A stretch of DNA of 64,000 nucleotides from Tianweitania populi (GTDB taxonomy: Bacteria; Pseudomonadota; Alphaproteobacteria; Rhizobiales; Rhizobiaceae), in contig NZ_BMZQ01000002.1 in assembly GCF_014652875.1 (NCBI RefSeq), forward strand, positions 372,001 to 436,000, in the 5' to 3' direction. Of this stretch, positions 55,077 through 63,754 are shown piece by piece. The position numbers and the translations under genes were made by a program. Below the pieces are notes generated by a model. That model did no database searches. It was not told the DNA's origin and worked only from the letters and a program-made list of their open reading frames with translations. Each line of letters opens with the position of its first letter. The stretch's first letter is position 1.

Positions 55077-55745
55077 ATGCGCTTGTTTGACGACCAGCAA
55101 CTCATCCTCCTTTGCTTGTTTGTCGGCCTTGCCGTCTTTTTCGGCCTTGAATTCTGGCTGAAGAAGCGGCGGGCGCGGCGGGGAGATCGGCAGTGGCGTT
55201 CGGAGCGTCCGCAGCCGTTTGGCAGGCGGGGGTTCGGTGGGCGCGAGGCCGAGGCGTCGCGGGTGCCGGATGCGGCGGATCAGTTGCGGATCGTCATGGG
55301 GGCCGACTTTACGGTTCAGCCGCTGCTCAACAAGGGCGAAACGCGGTTGTTTCGGGAGCTGGATCGGCTTGTGTCAGAACTGAACCCGGAGTGGCGCGTG
55401 ATGGCGCAGGTTTCGCTGGGCGAGATTTTGCGCAGCCGGGATGCCGAGGCTTATCGCTGCATCAATGCAAAGCGTGTCGATCTGCTGCTGGTGGACGAGG
55501 ATTGCCGGCCGCGCCATGTCGTGGAGTATCAGGGCAGCGGGCATCATCAGGGAACGGCGGCCGCGCGCGACGCCATCAAGAAGGAAGCGCTGCGGCGCGC
55601 CGGCATCGGCTACCATGAGGTGCTGGCGGGGCATACGACGCCGGGCGATCTCAAGCGCTTGATGGAGCGGCTGATGGAGCGTCCGGCTGGGCTTTGGGAC
55701 GAGGCGGTGGGGGATAAGGACGTGCCGGTGGAGCGGCCGTTTTAA
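55077..55745 (+). CDS. DUF2726 protein with N-terminal membrane anchor
   Basis: Protein of 222 residues. An N-terminal hydrophobic segment (about 8-26) is followed by a basic linker and a DUF2726 domain, related to PD-(D/E)XK nuclease-like folds: RVDLLLVDEDCRPRHVVEYQ, DAIKKEALRRAGIGYHEV. The expected catalytic pattern is degenerate (E-x-Q in VVEYQG). The GC-rich codon use is like the native genes, so its position 72 nt after the reverse transcriptase may be chance. Confidence 0.8.
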   Translation: MRLFDDQQLILLCLFVGLAVFFGLEFWLKKRRARRGDRQWRSERPQPFGRRGFGGREAEASRVPDAADQLRIVMGADFTVQPLLNKGETRLFRELDRLVSELNPEWRVMAQVSLGEILRSRDAEAYRCINAKRVDLLLVDEDCRPRHVVEYQGSGHHQGTAAARDAIKKEALRRAGIGYHEVLAGHTTPGDLKRLMERLMERPAGLWDEAVGDKDVPVERPF

Positions 55746-55804
55746 TGGGGGCTTGTTTATGCGGCGAGCTTCGCGGGACAGCACCCCCCTCTTCCCTGCC
55801 GGGC

Positions 55805-55827
55805 ATCTCCCCCTCAAGTGGGGAGAT
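55805..55827. repeat. Short palindromic repeat after the DUF2726 gene
   Basis: ATCTCCCC (55805-55812) pairs with GGGGAGAT (55820-55827) around CCTCAAGT-type bases. It belongs to a repeat type common in Rhizobiales intergenic DNA. It lies in the 248-nt gap between the convergent DUF2726 and emrA-like genes; I see no gene in the rest of that gap. Confidence 0.6.
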
Positions 55828-55993
55828 AACGCGCTCCGCCGTCGTGCCTTACCTGCCCTCTTCTCCTCCTACCACGCAAGGCACCTTGCCTAACAAGCTA
55901 AGTCGTCCTCTTTTGATCTGCTACGCAGACCGCTTCTTAGCACCGGTTAGGCGACAGACTAGGAGTTAGGCCGTTAGGCTGTTACCCCTCGCC

Positions 55994-57055
55994 TCACCTC
56001 GCCGCCGTTTCCGTCGCATCCGCTGTCTTGTCGATCGTCACCACCACCGACATGCCGGGGGCAAGATTTTCGGTGAGGGGCTGGTCGGGGTCCAGCGCGA
56101 TGCGGACGGGGAGGCGTTGGGCGACTTTGGTGAAGTTGCCGGTGGCGTTGTCGGGGCGCAGCACGCTGAATTCGGAGCCCGTGGCCGGCGCGAAGCGTTC
56201 GATGTGGCCGGTGAGCTGGGCGTGGTGGAGGGCATCCACCGTCATGCGCACGGTCTGGCCGAGCTTCATGCCGGCAAGCTGGGTTTCCTTGAAATTGGCG
56301 ACGACCCATTTGCGCGCGGGCACGACAGCAACGAGCTGCGTGCCGGCCGAAACATACTGGCCGAGACGCGCGCCGACTTCGCCCAGACGGCCGTCTTCGG
56401 GCGCGGTGATGCGGGTGTTCTGCAGGTCGATGTCGGCCAGCGCGACGGCTGCGCGCGCGCCTTCAACCGCCGCTTCCAGCGACCCGCGCGCGACAACCGT
56501 GCTTTCGAGATCCTGGCGCGCGACATCGAGGCTGGCCTGCGCTTGTCCGCGGGCGGCGCGCGCTTGTTCCACCGCCGAGCGGCTCTGGTCGGCTTCGCTG
56601 GCCGTCACGACGCCGTTCTTCAACAGCGGCTCGATGCGTGAAAAGTTCTTGGTCGCAATGTCGAACGACACTTGTGCGCCATCCAGGGCCGCCTCGCCGG
56701 AGCGCACGCGGGCTTCGGCCGAGCGGCGCTGCTGCTCGGAATTCGACAAGGAGGCTTCCTGCGCGGCGAGGTTGGCCTTGGCCTGTTCGAGCTTCTGGCG
56801 GAAAATGCGGTCGTCGAGCCGCACCAGCAGGTCGCCCTTTTTCACCTGCTGATAATCCTGCACGGGCACTTCCATGACATAGCCGGCGAGCTGCGGTGCC
56901 ACGATCGTGACCTGGCCGCGCACATAGGCGTTATCCGTGGTTTCCACCGCCGAGGTGAAGGGCGGCAGGCGCCAGGCATACAGAACGAGCGTGACGCCGA
57001 GCAAGCCCAAGGCAAGGGCGATGAGGGTGGCGGAATGGCGGAAGAGTTTGGACAT
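55994..57055 (-). CDS. HlyD/EmrA-family membrane fusion protein
   Basis: Periplasmic adaptor of a drug-efflux system, 353 residues. One N-terminal membrane segment (about 10-30), a lipoyl half-motif ETTDNAYVRGQVTIVAPQLAGYV, a long coiled coil (about 90-200), the second lipoyl half ITAPEDGRLGEVGARLGQYV, and a beta-barrel with NFKETQLAGMKLGQTV. It follows the emrB-like permease by 24 nt. Confidence 0.92.
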   Translation of the reverse strand: MSKLFRHSATLIALALGLLGVTLVLYAWRLPPFTSAVETTDNAYVRGQVTIVAPQLAGYVMEVPVQDYQQVKKGDLLVRLDDRIFRQKLEQAKANLAAQEASLSNSEQQRRSAEARVRSGEAALDGAQVSFDIATKNFSRIEPLLKNGVVTASEADQSRSAVEQARAARGQAQASLDVARQDLESTVVARGSLEAAVEGARAAVALADIDLQNTRITAPEDGRLGEVGARLGQYVSAGTQLVAVVPARKWVVANFKETQLAGMKLGQTVRMTVDALHHAQLTGHIERFAPATGSEFSVLRPDNATGNFTKVAQRLPVRIALDPDQPLTENLAPGMSVVVTIDKTADATETAAR

Positions 57056-57079
57056 GGCGGTTGTTCGGTTTCTTGGGGC

Positions 57080-58768
57080 TCAGGCGGCAACAGGCTCGGC
57101 GGCAGGCGGTGCCATCCGGGCGCGCACGGCGTCATAGGTGATGTGGATCAGAAGGGCGACAAAGGCGAAGGCGGCAAGGCCGGCAATCAGCATGAAGGCG
57201 TCGTTGTAAGCGAGAACATTGGCCTCGCGCGTCGCCTGTTGAGACAGAAGCGCGACGCCTTCGGCATTCTGCAGGACCTTGTCGGTGAGCGTGCGGGCAT
57301 AAACGCCGCCGAGCTGCGTGATGCGCTGCACGACAAGCGGATCGGTCAAGGCGAGATGCTCCACCAGAATGCTGGAATGGTATTTTTCGCGGATGGTGAT
57401 GAAGGTGCCGAACAGCGCCGAGCCCAACAAACCGCCCAGGCTCTGGGTGGTCAGAAACACCACGATAAAGCTCAGGATGTAATTCGGCCCCTTTGAAAGG
57501 GCCGCAACAAAGCCGCGCGCCATGGCGGGCGGCAGAAACAGCGCACCGGCAAAGGCGATCAGCCCCTGGCTGAGATACATCTGCTCCGGCCGCGTCAGGC
57601 TGGTGGACTGCGTATCCATCAAGCTGCCGACGATCACGATCGCCAAAGCAAAGAGATGCGTGGCCTTCTCGTTGCTGTAGCGCATGGCAAAGATGCAGGT
57701 GATGCCGCCGAGGATCGTGCCGATCATGATCACCGTGAAGAGGCCGATCATCTGGTCGTTGGTGAGGCCGAGCACCTGAAACAGGCCGGGCGCGCCGCTG
57801 GTTTGTTCCGAAAGGACGATGCGGAAGATCAGCAGCACGGCCGCGAAATGCAGAATCGGCGGGCTGACGATCCAGCGGATGTCGATGAAGTGGTTGTTCC
57901 GGTTCAGCTCGATCGCCACCATTACCGTGATGCAGGCAAAGCCGAAGGCAAGCAGCGCGCCGATCCACGGGGCTTCGAACCACCAGTAGAAACGACCGAG
58001 CACCAGCACCACGGCAACCGAGCCGAAGCCCATGGCAAGAAAGGCGTAGCTGATCAGGTCGGTCTTGCGGATCACCTTGGCGCGCGGCATCGGCTGGCTG
58101 AGCGGCAGGAGGTAAACGAGGCAAAGCGCAACGAAGGCCAGCGCGACTTCGAGCGTGGTCAGGCTGTGGAAGCCCTGGATGTCGAGCAGGCCGGGCGAAA
58201 TCACACGCGCCAGCGGTGCGGCCAGCGAAATGTTGGTGAGCGCGATCGGCAAACCGATCTGCATCTTCTTGGCCGGGGGAAAGGGCTCCAGCATGTAAAG
58301 GAAGCCGAGGCTGGAAATCGGCGAGGCCGCAATGCCGCTCATGAAGCGCACCACCATCGCGGACGACAGGTCGCTGATGAACAGGTTCAGAAAGCAGGCG
58401 ACCACGAAGCCGAGGATGCTGATTTCGGCGAAGTTGCGCAGACCGTACTGGTTGCGGATCTTGATCAGCGCCACGGCCAGCGAGACGTTGGGCGCCATGT
58501 AAGCGGCCACCATCCAGGTCGCCTCGTTGGTGGTCGCGCCGATCGAGCCCTGCAGCTGCGGGATGTTGGCGTTGATGAGGTTCATGCCCAGCCCTTGCGT
58601 CAGGGCAAGGATCAGCGAGGCCAGCATATAGGAGGCCGCGCGTGCCGGGTGCATCAGCACGAAGGGCGGGGGTGCAGGTGCTGCAGGCAGCGCTGCCACT
58701 TCCGGTTCGATCGGCAGCGGAGCGGCATCGGCTAGCGCCGGCCGCTCGGCTTGGGACGTGCTGGACAT
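57080..58768 (-). CDS. DHA2-family (EmrB-like) MFS multidrug efflux permease
   Basis: Inner-membrane proton-coupled exporter with about 14 membrane segments in 562 residues. Family look: MNLINANIPQLQGSIGAT and TTNEATWMVAAYMAPNVSLAVAL split around the first helices. A Pro/Ala-rich N-terminal tail of about 40 residues precedes them. The ATG at 58768 is preferred. It lies between marR and emrA and forms a pump with the latter; the substrate is unknown. Confidence 0.92.
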   Translation of the reverse strand: MSSTSQAERPALADAAPLPIEPEVAALPAAPAPPPFVLMHPARAASYMLASLILALTQGLGMNLINANIPQLQGSIGATTNEATWMVAAYMAPNVSLAVALIKIRNQYGLRNFAEISILGFVVACFLNLFISDLSSAMVVRFMSGIAASPISSLGFLYMLEPFPPAKKMQIGLPIALTNISLAAPLARVISPGLLDIQGFHSLTTLEVALAFVALCLVYLLPLSQPMPRAKVIRKTDLISYAFLAMGFGSVAVVLVLGRFYWWFEAPWIGALLAFGFACITVMVAIELNRNNHFIDIRWIVSPPILHFAAVLLIFRIVLSEQTSGAPGLFQVLGLTNDQMIGLFTVIMIGTILGGITCIFAMRYSNEKATHLFALAIVIVGSLMDTQSTSLTRPEQMYLSQGLIAFAGALFLPPAMARGFVAALSKGPNYILSFIVVFLTTQSLGGLLGSALFGTFITIREKYHSSILVEHLALTDPLVVQRITQLGGVYARTLTDKVLQNAEGVALLSQQATREANVLAYNDAFMLIAGLAAFAFVALLIHITYDAVRARMAPPAAEPVAA

Positions 58769-58781
58769 AGGCTGCTCCCGC

Positions 58782-59228
58782 TTAAACCAGAGCGCCGATC
58801 TTGCCCGAAACCTGCTGGAGAACGCGGGTGGCTGCCGCAAGATCGGACTTGCCGATGCCGCCCAGAACCTGGCGACGCAGTTCGGCGATATAGCTCAGCA
58901 GGTTGTCCGCTTGTTCCCGGGCCAGATCCGTCAAATGGATCGCCTTGGCGCGGCGGTCGCCTTCCACGGCACAACGCAGAACAAGGCCGGTCTTTTCCAG
59001 CGCATCGATCAGCGACACGACCGAAGGCTGCTCGACTTCCAGCGCTTCGGCGAGCTGCGACTGGGTCATGCCATCCGTTTTTGCCAGAAGCAGAAGAATG
59101 CGCGCGCGAGCCAGCGTCAGTCCCTGCTCCTTGACACGGGCATCGAACAATGTGCGCATCTTGCGGCTCACTTTGGTGAGCTCGTCCATAAAGGCGGTTT
59201 GTTCGACCAGAGCGTCCATCATGCGCAT
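58782..59228 (-). CDS. MarR-family transcriptional regulator
   Basis: Winged-helix repressor of 148 residues, with LTLARARILLLLAKTDG, MTQSQLAEALEVEQPSVVSLID and the wing EGDRRAKAIHLT. It is first in a marR-emrB-emrA set, so it probably represses this pump in the absence of a ligand, as EmrR does. No operator could be confirmed. Confidence 0.92.
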   Translation of the reverse strand: MRMMDALVEQTAFMDELTKVSRKMRTLFDARVKEQGLTLARARILLLLAKTDGMTQSQLAEALEVEQPSVVSLIDALEKTGLVLRCAVEGDRRAKAIHLTDLAREQADNLLSYIAELRRQVLGGIGKSDLAAATRVLQQVSGKIGALV

Positions 59229-59318
59229 TCCATAGAAGGTATATGGTAAGGCATCTAAGTATGTTGGGGACGATCATCTGGCAAGAGGCAAATTCAGCTT
59301 TTTGCGTTCGTCAGGTCG

Positions 59319-59621
59319 CTACTTCCGAGCGCGCTTCCACAGGCTCATCAAGCCAAGAACAATGGCCAGCAGGATGGCGTTGACGGGAACGCCGAGCAGG
59401 ATGCGCGGCAGGAGATCCGGCGCATCCCGATGGAACGCGGTGGGAATGAGGACGGCGATAAACAGGGCGCCCAGCACCAGGGGCGCTGCGCGGCCCGCTC
59501 GGGTTGCCGTCGCATGTGCCGTGTTGGCCGAGGTGATCGCCAGAAACAGGATCATGCCGATGCGAAACAGGTCGGTGAACTGTTCCACCACGATTGCGCC
59601 CATCGAAGCCTGCATGTCCAT
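59319..59621 (-). CDS. Small membrane protein, unknown function
   Basis: Protein of 100 residues with about three hydrophobic segments (near 18-36, 45-62 and 73-93) and a basic C terminus (LWKRARK). It begins MDMQASMGAIVVEQF. The minus-strand reading has membrane-protein composition and normal codon use, but I recognise no family. It stands alone between marR and the MHS transporter. Confidence 0.65.
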   Translation of the reverse strand: MDMQASMGAIVVEQFTDLFRIGMILFLAITSANTAHATATRAGRAAPLVLGALFIAVLIPTAFHRDAPDLLPRILLGVPVNAILLAIVLGLMSLWKRARK

Positions 59622-59823
59622 CGGTGTTCCTCCCCTAAAGCGCTGAACGCCTTTCCTTCTGCTTAGAGCGGGCGGGCGCTTTCAGTCCAATTAGACTAAA
59701 GTCATAAGCCGAAAGACTTGATGGCCGCTTTTGGAAAGCCGCGTCATAGTCCCATCCTGCGGATCAGCTGGCGCCGGGGGAGAGCCGTGCCAGCAAACCA
59801 CGTCCGTTCAATGGGAGGTTTTG

Positions 59824-61527
59824 ATGGCAATGGCACAGGCAGCCGGGGCGCCAAGCCGCGGCATGACGCGCGAAGAACGCAAGGTGATCTTCGCTTCTTC
59901 GCTCGGCACGGTCTTCGAGTGGTACGACTTCTATCTCTACGGTTCGCTTGCAGCCTTTATCGGCGCGACCTTCTTCAGCCAGTATCCGGAAGCGACCCGC
60001 AACATCTTTGCGCTGCTGGCCTTTGCCGCCGGCTTCATCGTGCGTCCGTTCGGCGCGCTGGTGTTTGGCCGCATCGGCGATCTCGTCGGCCGTAAATACA
60101 CCTTCCTCGTCACAATTCTGATCATGGGCCTGTCGACCTTCATCGTCGGCCTTCTGCCCGGTTCCGCCACCATCGGCATTGCCGCGCCGATCATCCTGAT
60201 CATCCTGCGCATGCTGCAGGGCTTGGCGCTCGGCGGCGAATATGGCGGTGCGGCGACCTATGTGGCCGAACATGCGCCCGACAACCGGCGCGGTTTCTAC
60301 ACATCGTGGATCCAGACCACCGCAACGCTCGGCCTGTTCCTGTCCTTGATCATCATCCTGGTCGTGCAGGGTTCGATGGCCAAGGAAGATTTCGCGGCCT
60401 GGGGCTGGCGCATTCCCTTCCTTCTGTCCGTCGTGCTGCTCGGCATTTCGGTGTGGATCCGCATGACACTGTCGGAATCCCCGACGTTCAAGCGCATGAA
60501 GGAAGAGGGCAAGACCTCCAAGGCACCGCTGACGGAAGCGTTCGGCCAGTGGAAGAACGCGCGGATCGCCCTGATCGCCTTGTTCGGCCTCACCGCCGGT
60601 CAGGCCGTGGTGTGGTATTCCGGCCAGTTCTATTCGCTGTTCTTCCTGCAAAACGTGCTCAAGGTCGATGCGCGTTCGGTCAACATCATGATCGCCGTCG
60701 CTCTGGCACTGGGCAGCATCTTCTTCGTCGTGTTCGGCTGGCTGTCCGACAAGATCGGTCGCAAGCCGATCATCATGGCGGGTCTGGCGCTTGCCGTGTT
60801 GACCTACTTCCCGCTGTTCAAGGCACTGACCTGGGCAGCCAACCCGGCACTGGCACAGGCGCAGGCCGATGTGCGCGCAACCGTGACCGCCGCCCCCGGC
60901 GATTGCACCTTCCAGTTCAACCCGGTCGGTACCGCCAAGTTCACCAAGTCCTGCGACATCGCCACCGGCTTCCTTGCCCGCAACTCGGTGCCCTATGACA
61001 TCGTGACCACGGCACCCGCAGGCACGCCCGCAACGGTCGCTGTGGGCGGCGCAACCGTGACTTCCTATGATGCCACGGCAGCAGGTGCGGACGCGGCAGC
61101 GCAGGGCACGGCCTTCAACAATGCCGTGCATGCAGCCCTGCATGATGCCGGCTATCCGCTGGTGAAGAACGAAACCACCGGCGCTTACGCGATGGTGGCC
61201 GATCCAGCGGCCGTGAACTGGCCGATGACGATCGGCATCCTGTTCATCCTCATGATCTACGTCACGATGGTGTACGGGCCGATCGCCGCGATCCTGGTGG
61301 AAATGTTCCCGACCCGCATCCGCTACACCGGCATGTCCCTGCCCTACCATATCGGCAATGGCTGGTTCGGCGGGTTGCTGCCGGCAACGGTGTTCGCGAT
61401 GAGCGCGGCCAAAGGCGACATCTATTTCGGCCTTTGGTACCCAATTGCCTTTGCCGCGATGTCGCTGGTGATCGGCCTGCTGTTCGTAAAGGATACGCTC
61501 GGCACCAACCTGCACGCCAAGGACTGA
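59824..61527 (+). CDS. MHS-family MFS transporter with a large soluble insert
   Basis: Metabolite:proton symporter of the ProP/ShiA-like family, 567 residues. Typical segments: GTVFEWYDFYLYGSLAAF, RPFGALVFGRIGDLVGRK, LQGLALGGEYGGAATYVAEH and WLSDKIGRKPIIM. Between two membrane helices, residues about 338-463 form a non-membrane Ala/Thr-rich insert with two cysteines (361 and 377), much longer than in ProP. GGGAGG lies 6 nt before the ATG at 59824. The substrate is unknown; a terminator follows. Confidence 0.92.
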   Translation: MAMAQAAGAPSRGMTREERKVIFASSLGTVFEWYDFYLYGSLAAFIGATFFSQYPEATRNIFALLAFAAGFIVRPFGALVFGRIGDLVGRKYTFLVTILIMGLSTFIVGLLPGSATIGIAAPIILIILRMLQGLALGGEYGGAATYVAEHAPDNRRGFYTSWIQTTATLGLFLSLIIILVVQGSMAKEDFAAWGWRIPFLLSVVLLGISVWIRMTLSESPTFKRMKEEGKTSKAPLTEAFGQWKNARIALIALFGLTAGQAVVWYSGQFYSLFFLQNVLKVDARSVNIMIAVALALGSIFFVVFGWLSDKIGRKPIIMAGLALAVLTYFPLFKALTWAANPALAQAQADVRATVTAAPGDCTFQFNPVGTAKFTKSCDIATGFLARNSVPYDIVTTAPAGTPATVAVGGATVTSYDATAAGADAAAQGTAFNNAVHAALHDAGYPLVKNETTGAYAMVADPAAVNWPMTIGILFILMIYVTMVYGPIAAILVEMFPTRIRYTGMSLPYHIGNGWFGGLLPATVFAMSAAKGDIYFGLWYPIAFAAMSLVIGLLFVKDTLGTNLHAKD

Positions 61528-61548
61528 GCGAGCATTCCACAAGTCAAC

Positions 61549-61582
61549 AAGGCCCGGCGGGAGCGATCTCGCCGGGCTTTTT
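61549..61582 (+). terminator. Terminator after the MHS transporter
   Basis: GCCCGGCG (61552-61559) pairs with CGCCGGGC (61570-61577), followed by TTTTT. It is a typical intrinsic terminator 22 nt after the stop. Confidence 0.9.
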
Positions 61583-61684
61583 CTTTGCCCGGGCTCTCAC
61601 ATGCATTTTGCAGACACATGGCCGTTGCCCTGGATGAGATCACTGTGCTCTGTTTCATCTCAATCGAAGGATTGAGCCAGCGAG

Positions 61685-62788
61685 ATGAGTGACACGGTTA
61701 TTCAGTCTAAGGAAAAACCCGCAATCCGGCGCGACACAACTCTTGCTGCAGGGCTGGTTCTGCTGGTGGTCGCAATCGGCTCGCATATTCCGGTTCCGGG
61801 GCTCGACCTTGCCGTGATCAGCGAACAGATCGACGGCCAGACAAGCGGCGTCATGGCACGCTTGTCGATCATGGCGCTGGGCATCCTGCCGCTCTACACG
61901 GTGCTGGTGCATGCAGAACTGGTGCGCGTCCTTATTCCGCCGCTGGCGCGATGGCAGGCCGCATCGCCTCGCAATGCGGGACGGCTCGACCTCATCATCA
62001 TTATCCTGGCTCTCTTGCTGAGTGTTCTGCAGGCTTGGGGCATCCTTGTCGCTCTGGAACAGTCGCAACTTGTCAGACACGACAGCGCCGCCTTTGTCGC
62101 AGTGGGCATTGCAAGCTTCGTTGCAAGCACCGCCGTGCTGATCTGGCTCGCCAAGATGGTCCAATTGCCCGGTTTGGGCAGTTCGTTCTGGCTTGTGCTG
62201 GTCCTGCCCTATCTGGCGGGCTTGCCGGAAGAGATCGCGCTCTGGTTCGAAATGGCGGGGATGGGCGGCGTACCGGCAAGCGAGTTCCTGATGATCGCCG
62301 CCTATGTCCTGCTTGGCATTGCCGGGGTCGTCTTTGCGCGGTCCTCTCTGCTGAGGGCTGCAAAGGAGCATAGGGTGGAAACGTCAACAGCTTCCGCCAT
62401 GCTGATCTGGCCAGTGTTCCTGGCGAGTATGGCGGCTGGCTATCTGATCATCCCGATTGCCTTGATCAGCGAGGACCCGGAAGGGCTGCTCGCGCGTATC
62501 CCTTACGCCGTGCCCGTTCTTACCACAGTGCTCATCCCGCTGTTTGTTTATGCCTATGCTCGATCGACCTTCCTCAAGCGCCTCGACGAGACGCAGAAGC
62601 AGGCTTTGTCGCCCGTCTTATTTGCCGTGGCCGGCGTGCAGATCGCGATCTTCGTGGCAGGGCATCTTCTTTGGTCTACCCTCATGCTGAAATTCAGCTT
62701 GGCGGGAAGCATGCTGATCGTGGCGACGCTCGTGATGCTGTCCTTGATGCGCACAGACGATCCGCGCGGTCAGTCCGCAACAGCTTGA
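61685..62788 (+). CDS. Divergent short SecY-like membrane protein
   Basis: Membrane protein of 367 residues with about 10 hydrophobic segments. Its N-terminal half follows SecY landmarks: IPVPGLD (35-41) like the SecY IPxPGxD, RLSIMALGILPLY (59-71) like the SecY FALGIMPY segment, and WLAKMVQLPGLGSSF followed by AGLP (154-181) like the SecY WLGEQITERGIGNG...GLP stretch. It is shorter than housekeeping SecY (about 430-445 residues), and the cytosolic ribosome/SecA-contact loops seem reduced. It is probably a paralogue with a specialised or lost translocation role. Confidence 0.75.
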   Translation: MSDTVIQSKEKPAIRRDTTLAAGLVLLVVAIGSHIPVPGLDLAVISEQIDGQTSGVMARLSIMALGILPLYTVLVHAELVRVLIPPLARWQAASPRNAGRLDLIIIILALLLSVLQAWGILVALEQSQLVRHDSAAFVAVGIASFVASTAVLIWLAKMVQLPGLGSSFWLVLVLPYLAGLPEEIALWFEMAGMGGVPASEFLMIAAYVLLGIAGVVFARSSLLRAAKEHRVETSTASAMLIWPVFLASMAAGYLIIPIALISEDPEGLLARIPYAVPVLTTVLIPLFVYAYARSTFLKRLDETQKQALSPVLFAVAGVQIAIFVAGHLLWSTLMLKFSLAGSMLIVATLVMLSLMRTDDPRGQSATA

Positions 62789-62837
62789 CGCCAGAGCACC
62801 CGGCGAGGCACAGCAGCCTCTCTTGGGGGAAACGATC

Positions 62838-63176
62838 ATGAGCCTGTTCGGCGCCGTTCAGCTGGGTGTCTCGACGCTGATCTTCATGCTGGCGGCGAGT
62901 GCGGCGAAGGCATGGACGCTTGCGCCAAGCCTACCGCGCTTGATCCTGGTGCTGGCGCTGTATTCGGCGGGCAACCTGATCATGCTCCGCCTCATTCGCG
63001 AGTTCGGCCTTGGCGTGGCGATCAGCCTGTCAGCCGTGGTTCAGCTCGTTGCGGTGAATGTTGTGGCCTTCACCTGGTTCGGTGAGCGCGTCAGCACCGT
63101 GCAGGGGCTGGGCATTGTGCTGGCGGTGGCGGCGGTGGCGCTGATTACGCTTGGACCGAGTTTGCAGGGTCGCTGA
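62838..63176 (+). CDS. Small EamA/SMR-like four-helix membrane protein
   Basis: Protein of 112 residues with four predicted membrane helices, in the manner of small multidrug resistance or half-EamA transporters (LGVAISLSAVVQLVAVNVV, FGERVSTVQGLGIVLAVAAVALI). The conserved Glu of EmrE in helix 1 is not seen, so it may be a flippase-like or unrelated transporter half. The ATG at 62838 follows GGGGGA at 7 nt. Confidence 0.75.
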   Translation: MSLFGAVQLGVSTLIFMLAASAAKAWTLAPSLPRLILVLALYSAGNLIMLRLIREFGLGVAISLSAVVQLVAVNVVAFTWFGERVSTVQGLGIVLAVAAVALITLGPSLQGR

Positions 63177-63183
63177 GCCACAA

Positions 63184-63215
63184 AAAAGGCCCGCCGCATG
63201 AGCGACGAGCCTTTT
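63184..63215. terminator. Terminator between convergent genes
   Basis: AAAAGGC (63184-63190) pairs with GCCTTTT (63209-63215), with partial pairing inside. It serves the DUF892 gene on the minus strand and perhaps the small membrane protein on the plus strand. Confidence 0.75.
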
Positions 63216-63241
63216 GATACAAACAGACTGTTTGGCGAAGC

Positions 63242-63754
63242 TTATTCGGCTGCGGCCAGCGAGTTGACGCCGCCAGCTTCCGCGATCTGCGTCAGCTTCT
63301 TGTCGGTGGCTTCTTCCTCGTCGAGGTTCTGCTGGAGAACGGCAGCGCAATCCGAACGGCCGAGCTGCTTGGCCCAGGCCACCAGCGTGCCGTAACGGGT
63401 CATCTCGTAGTGCTCGACGGCTTGTGCGGCAGCAATCAGGGCCGCATCCAGCACCTGCTTGTCGTCGATGTCGCCGGTGATCTCATCGGTTTCTTCGATG
63501 ATGCCGTCGATGGCCGGGCAGCGAACCTGCTTGGCCTGCACGCCATGCATCTCGAACACCTGCTCGAGGCGGCTGATGTGGGTCTTGGTTTCACCGAGAT
63601 GCGTCTCGAAGCCCTGACGGAGCTGCATGTCCGTAGCCTTCTCGATCATCTTAGGCAAAGCCTTCACGATCTGGTTTTCAGCGTAATAGATGTCGCGCAG
63701 CGTGTGAACGAAGAGGTCGTCCATGGTGCTGATGTCTTTGGAAAAGAAACCCAT
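63242..63754 (-). CDS. Ferritin-like DUF892 (YciE/YciF family) protein
   Basis: Helical protein of 170 residues with the DUF892 ferritin-like pattern: LFVHTLRDIYYAENQIVKALPKM, with acidic and histidine residues (ETHLGETKTHISRLEQVF, AVEHYEMTRYGTL) that could bind a di-metal site. Relatives are induced by stress. The ATG at 63754 (MGFFSKDISTMDDL) is the family start. The 246 nt from there to the window end show no supported gene. Confidence 0.9.
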   Translation of the reverse strand: MGFFSKDISTMDDLFVHTLRDIYYAENQIVKALPKMIEKATDMQLRQGFETHLGETKTHISRLEQVFEMHGVQAKQVRCPAIDGIIEETDEITGDIDDKQVLDAALIAAAQAVEHYEMTRYGTLVAWAKQLGRSDCAAVLQQNLDEEEATDKKLTQIAEAGGVNSLAAAE

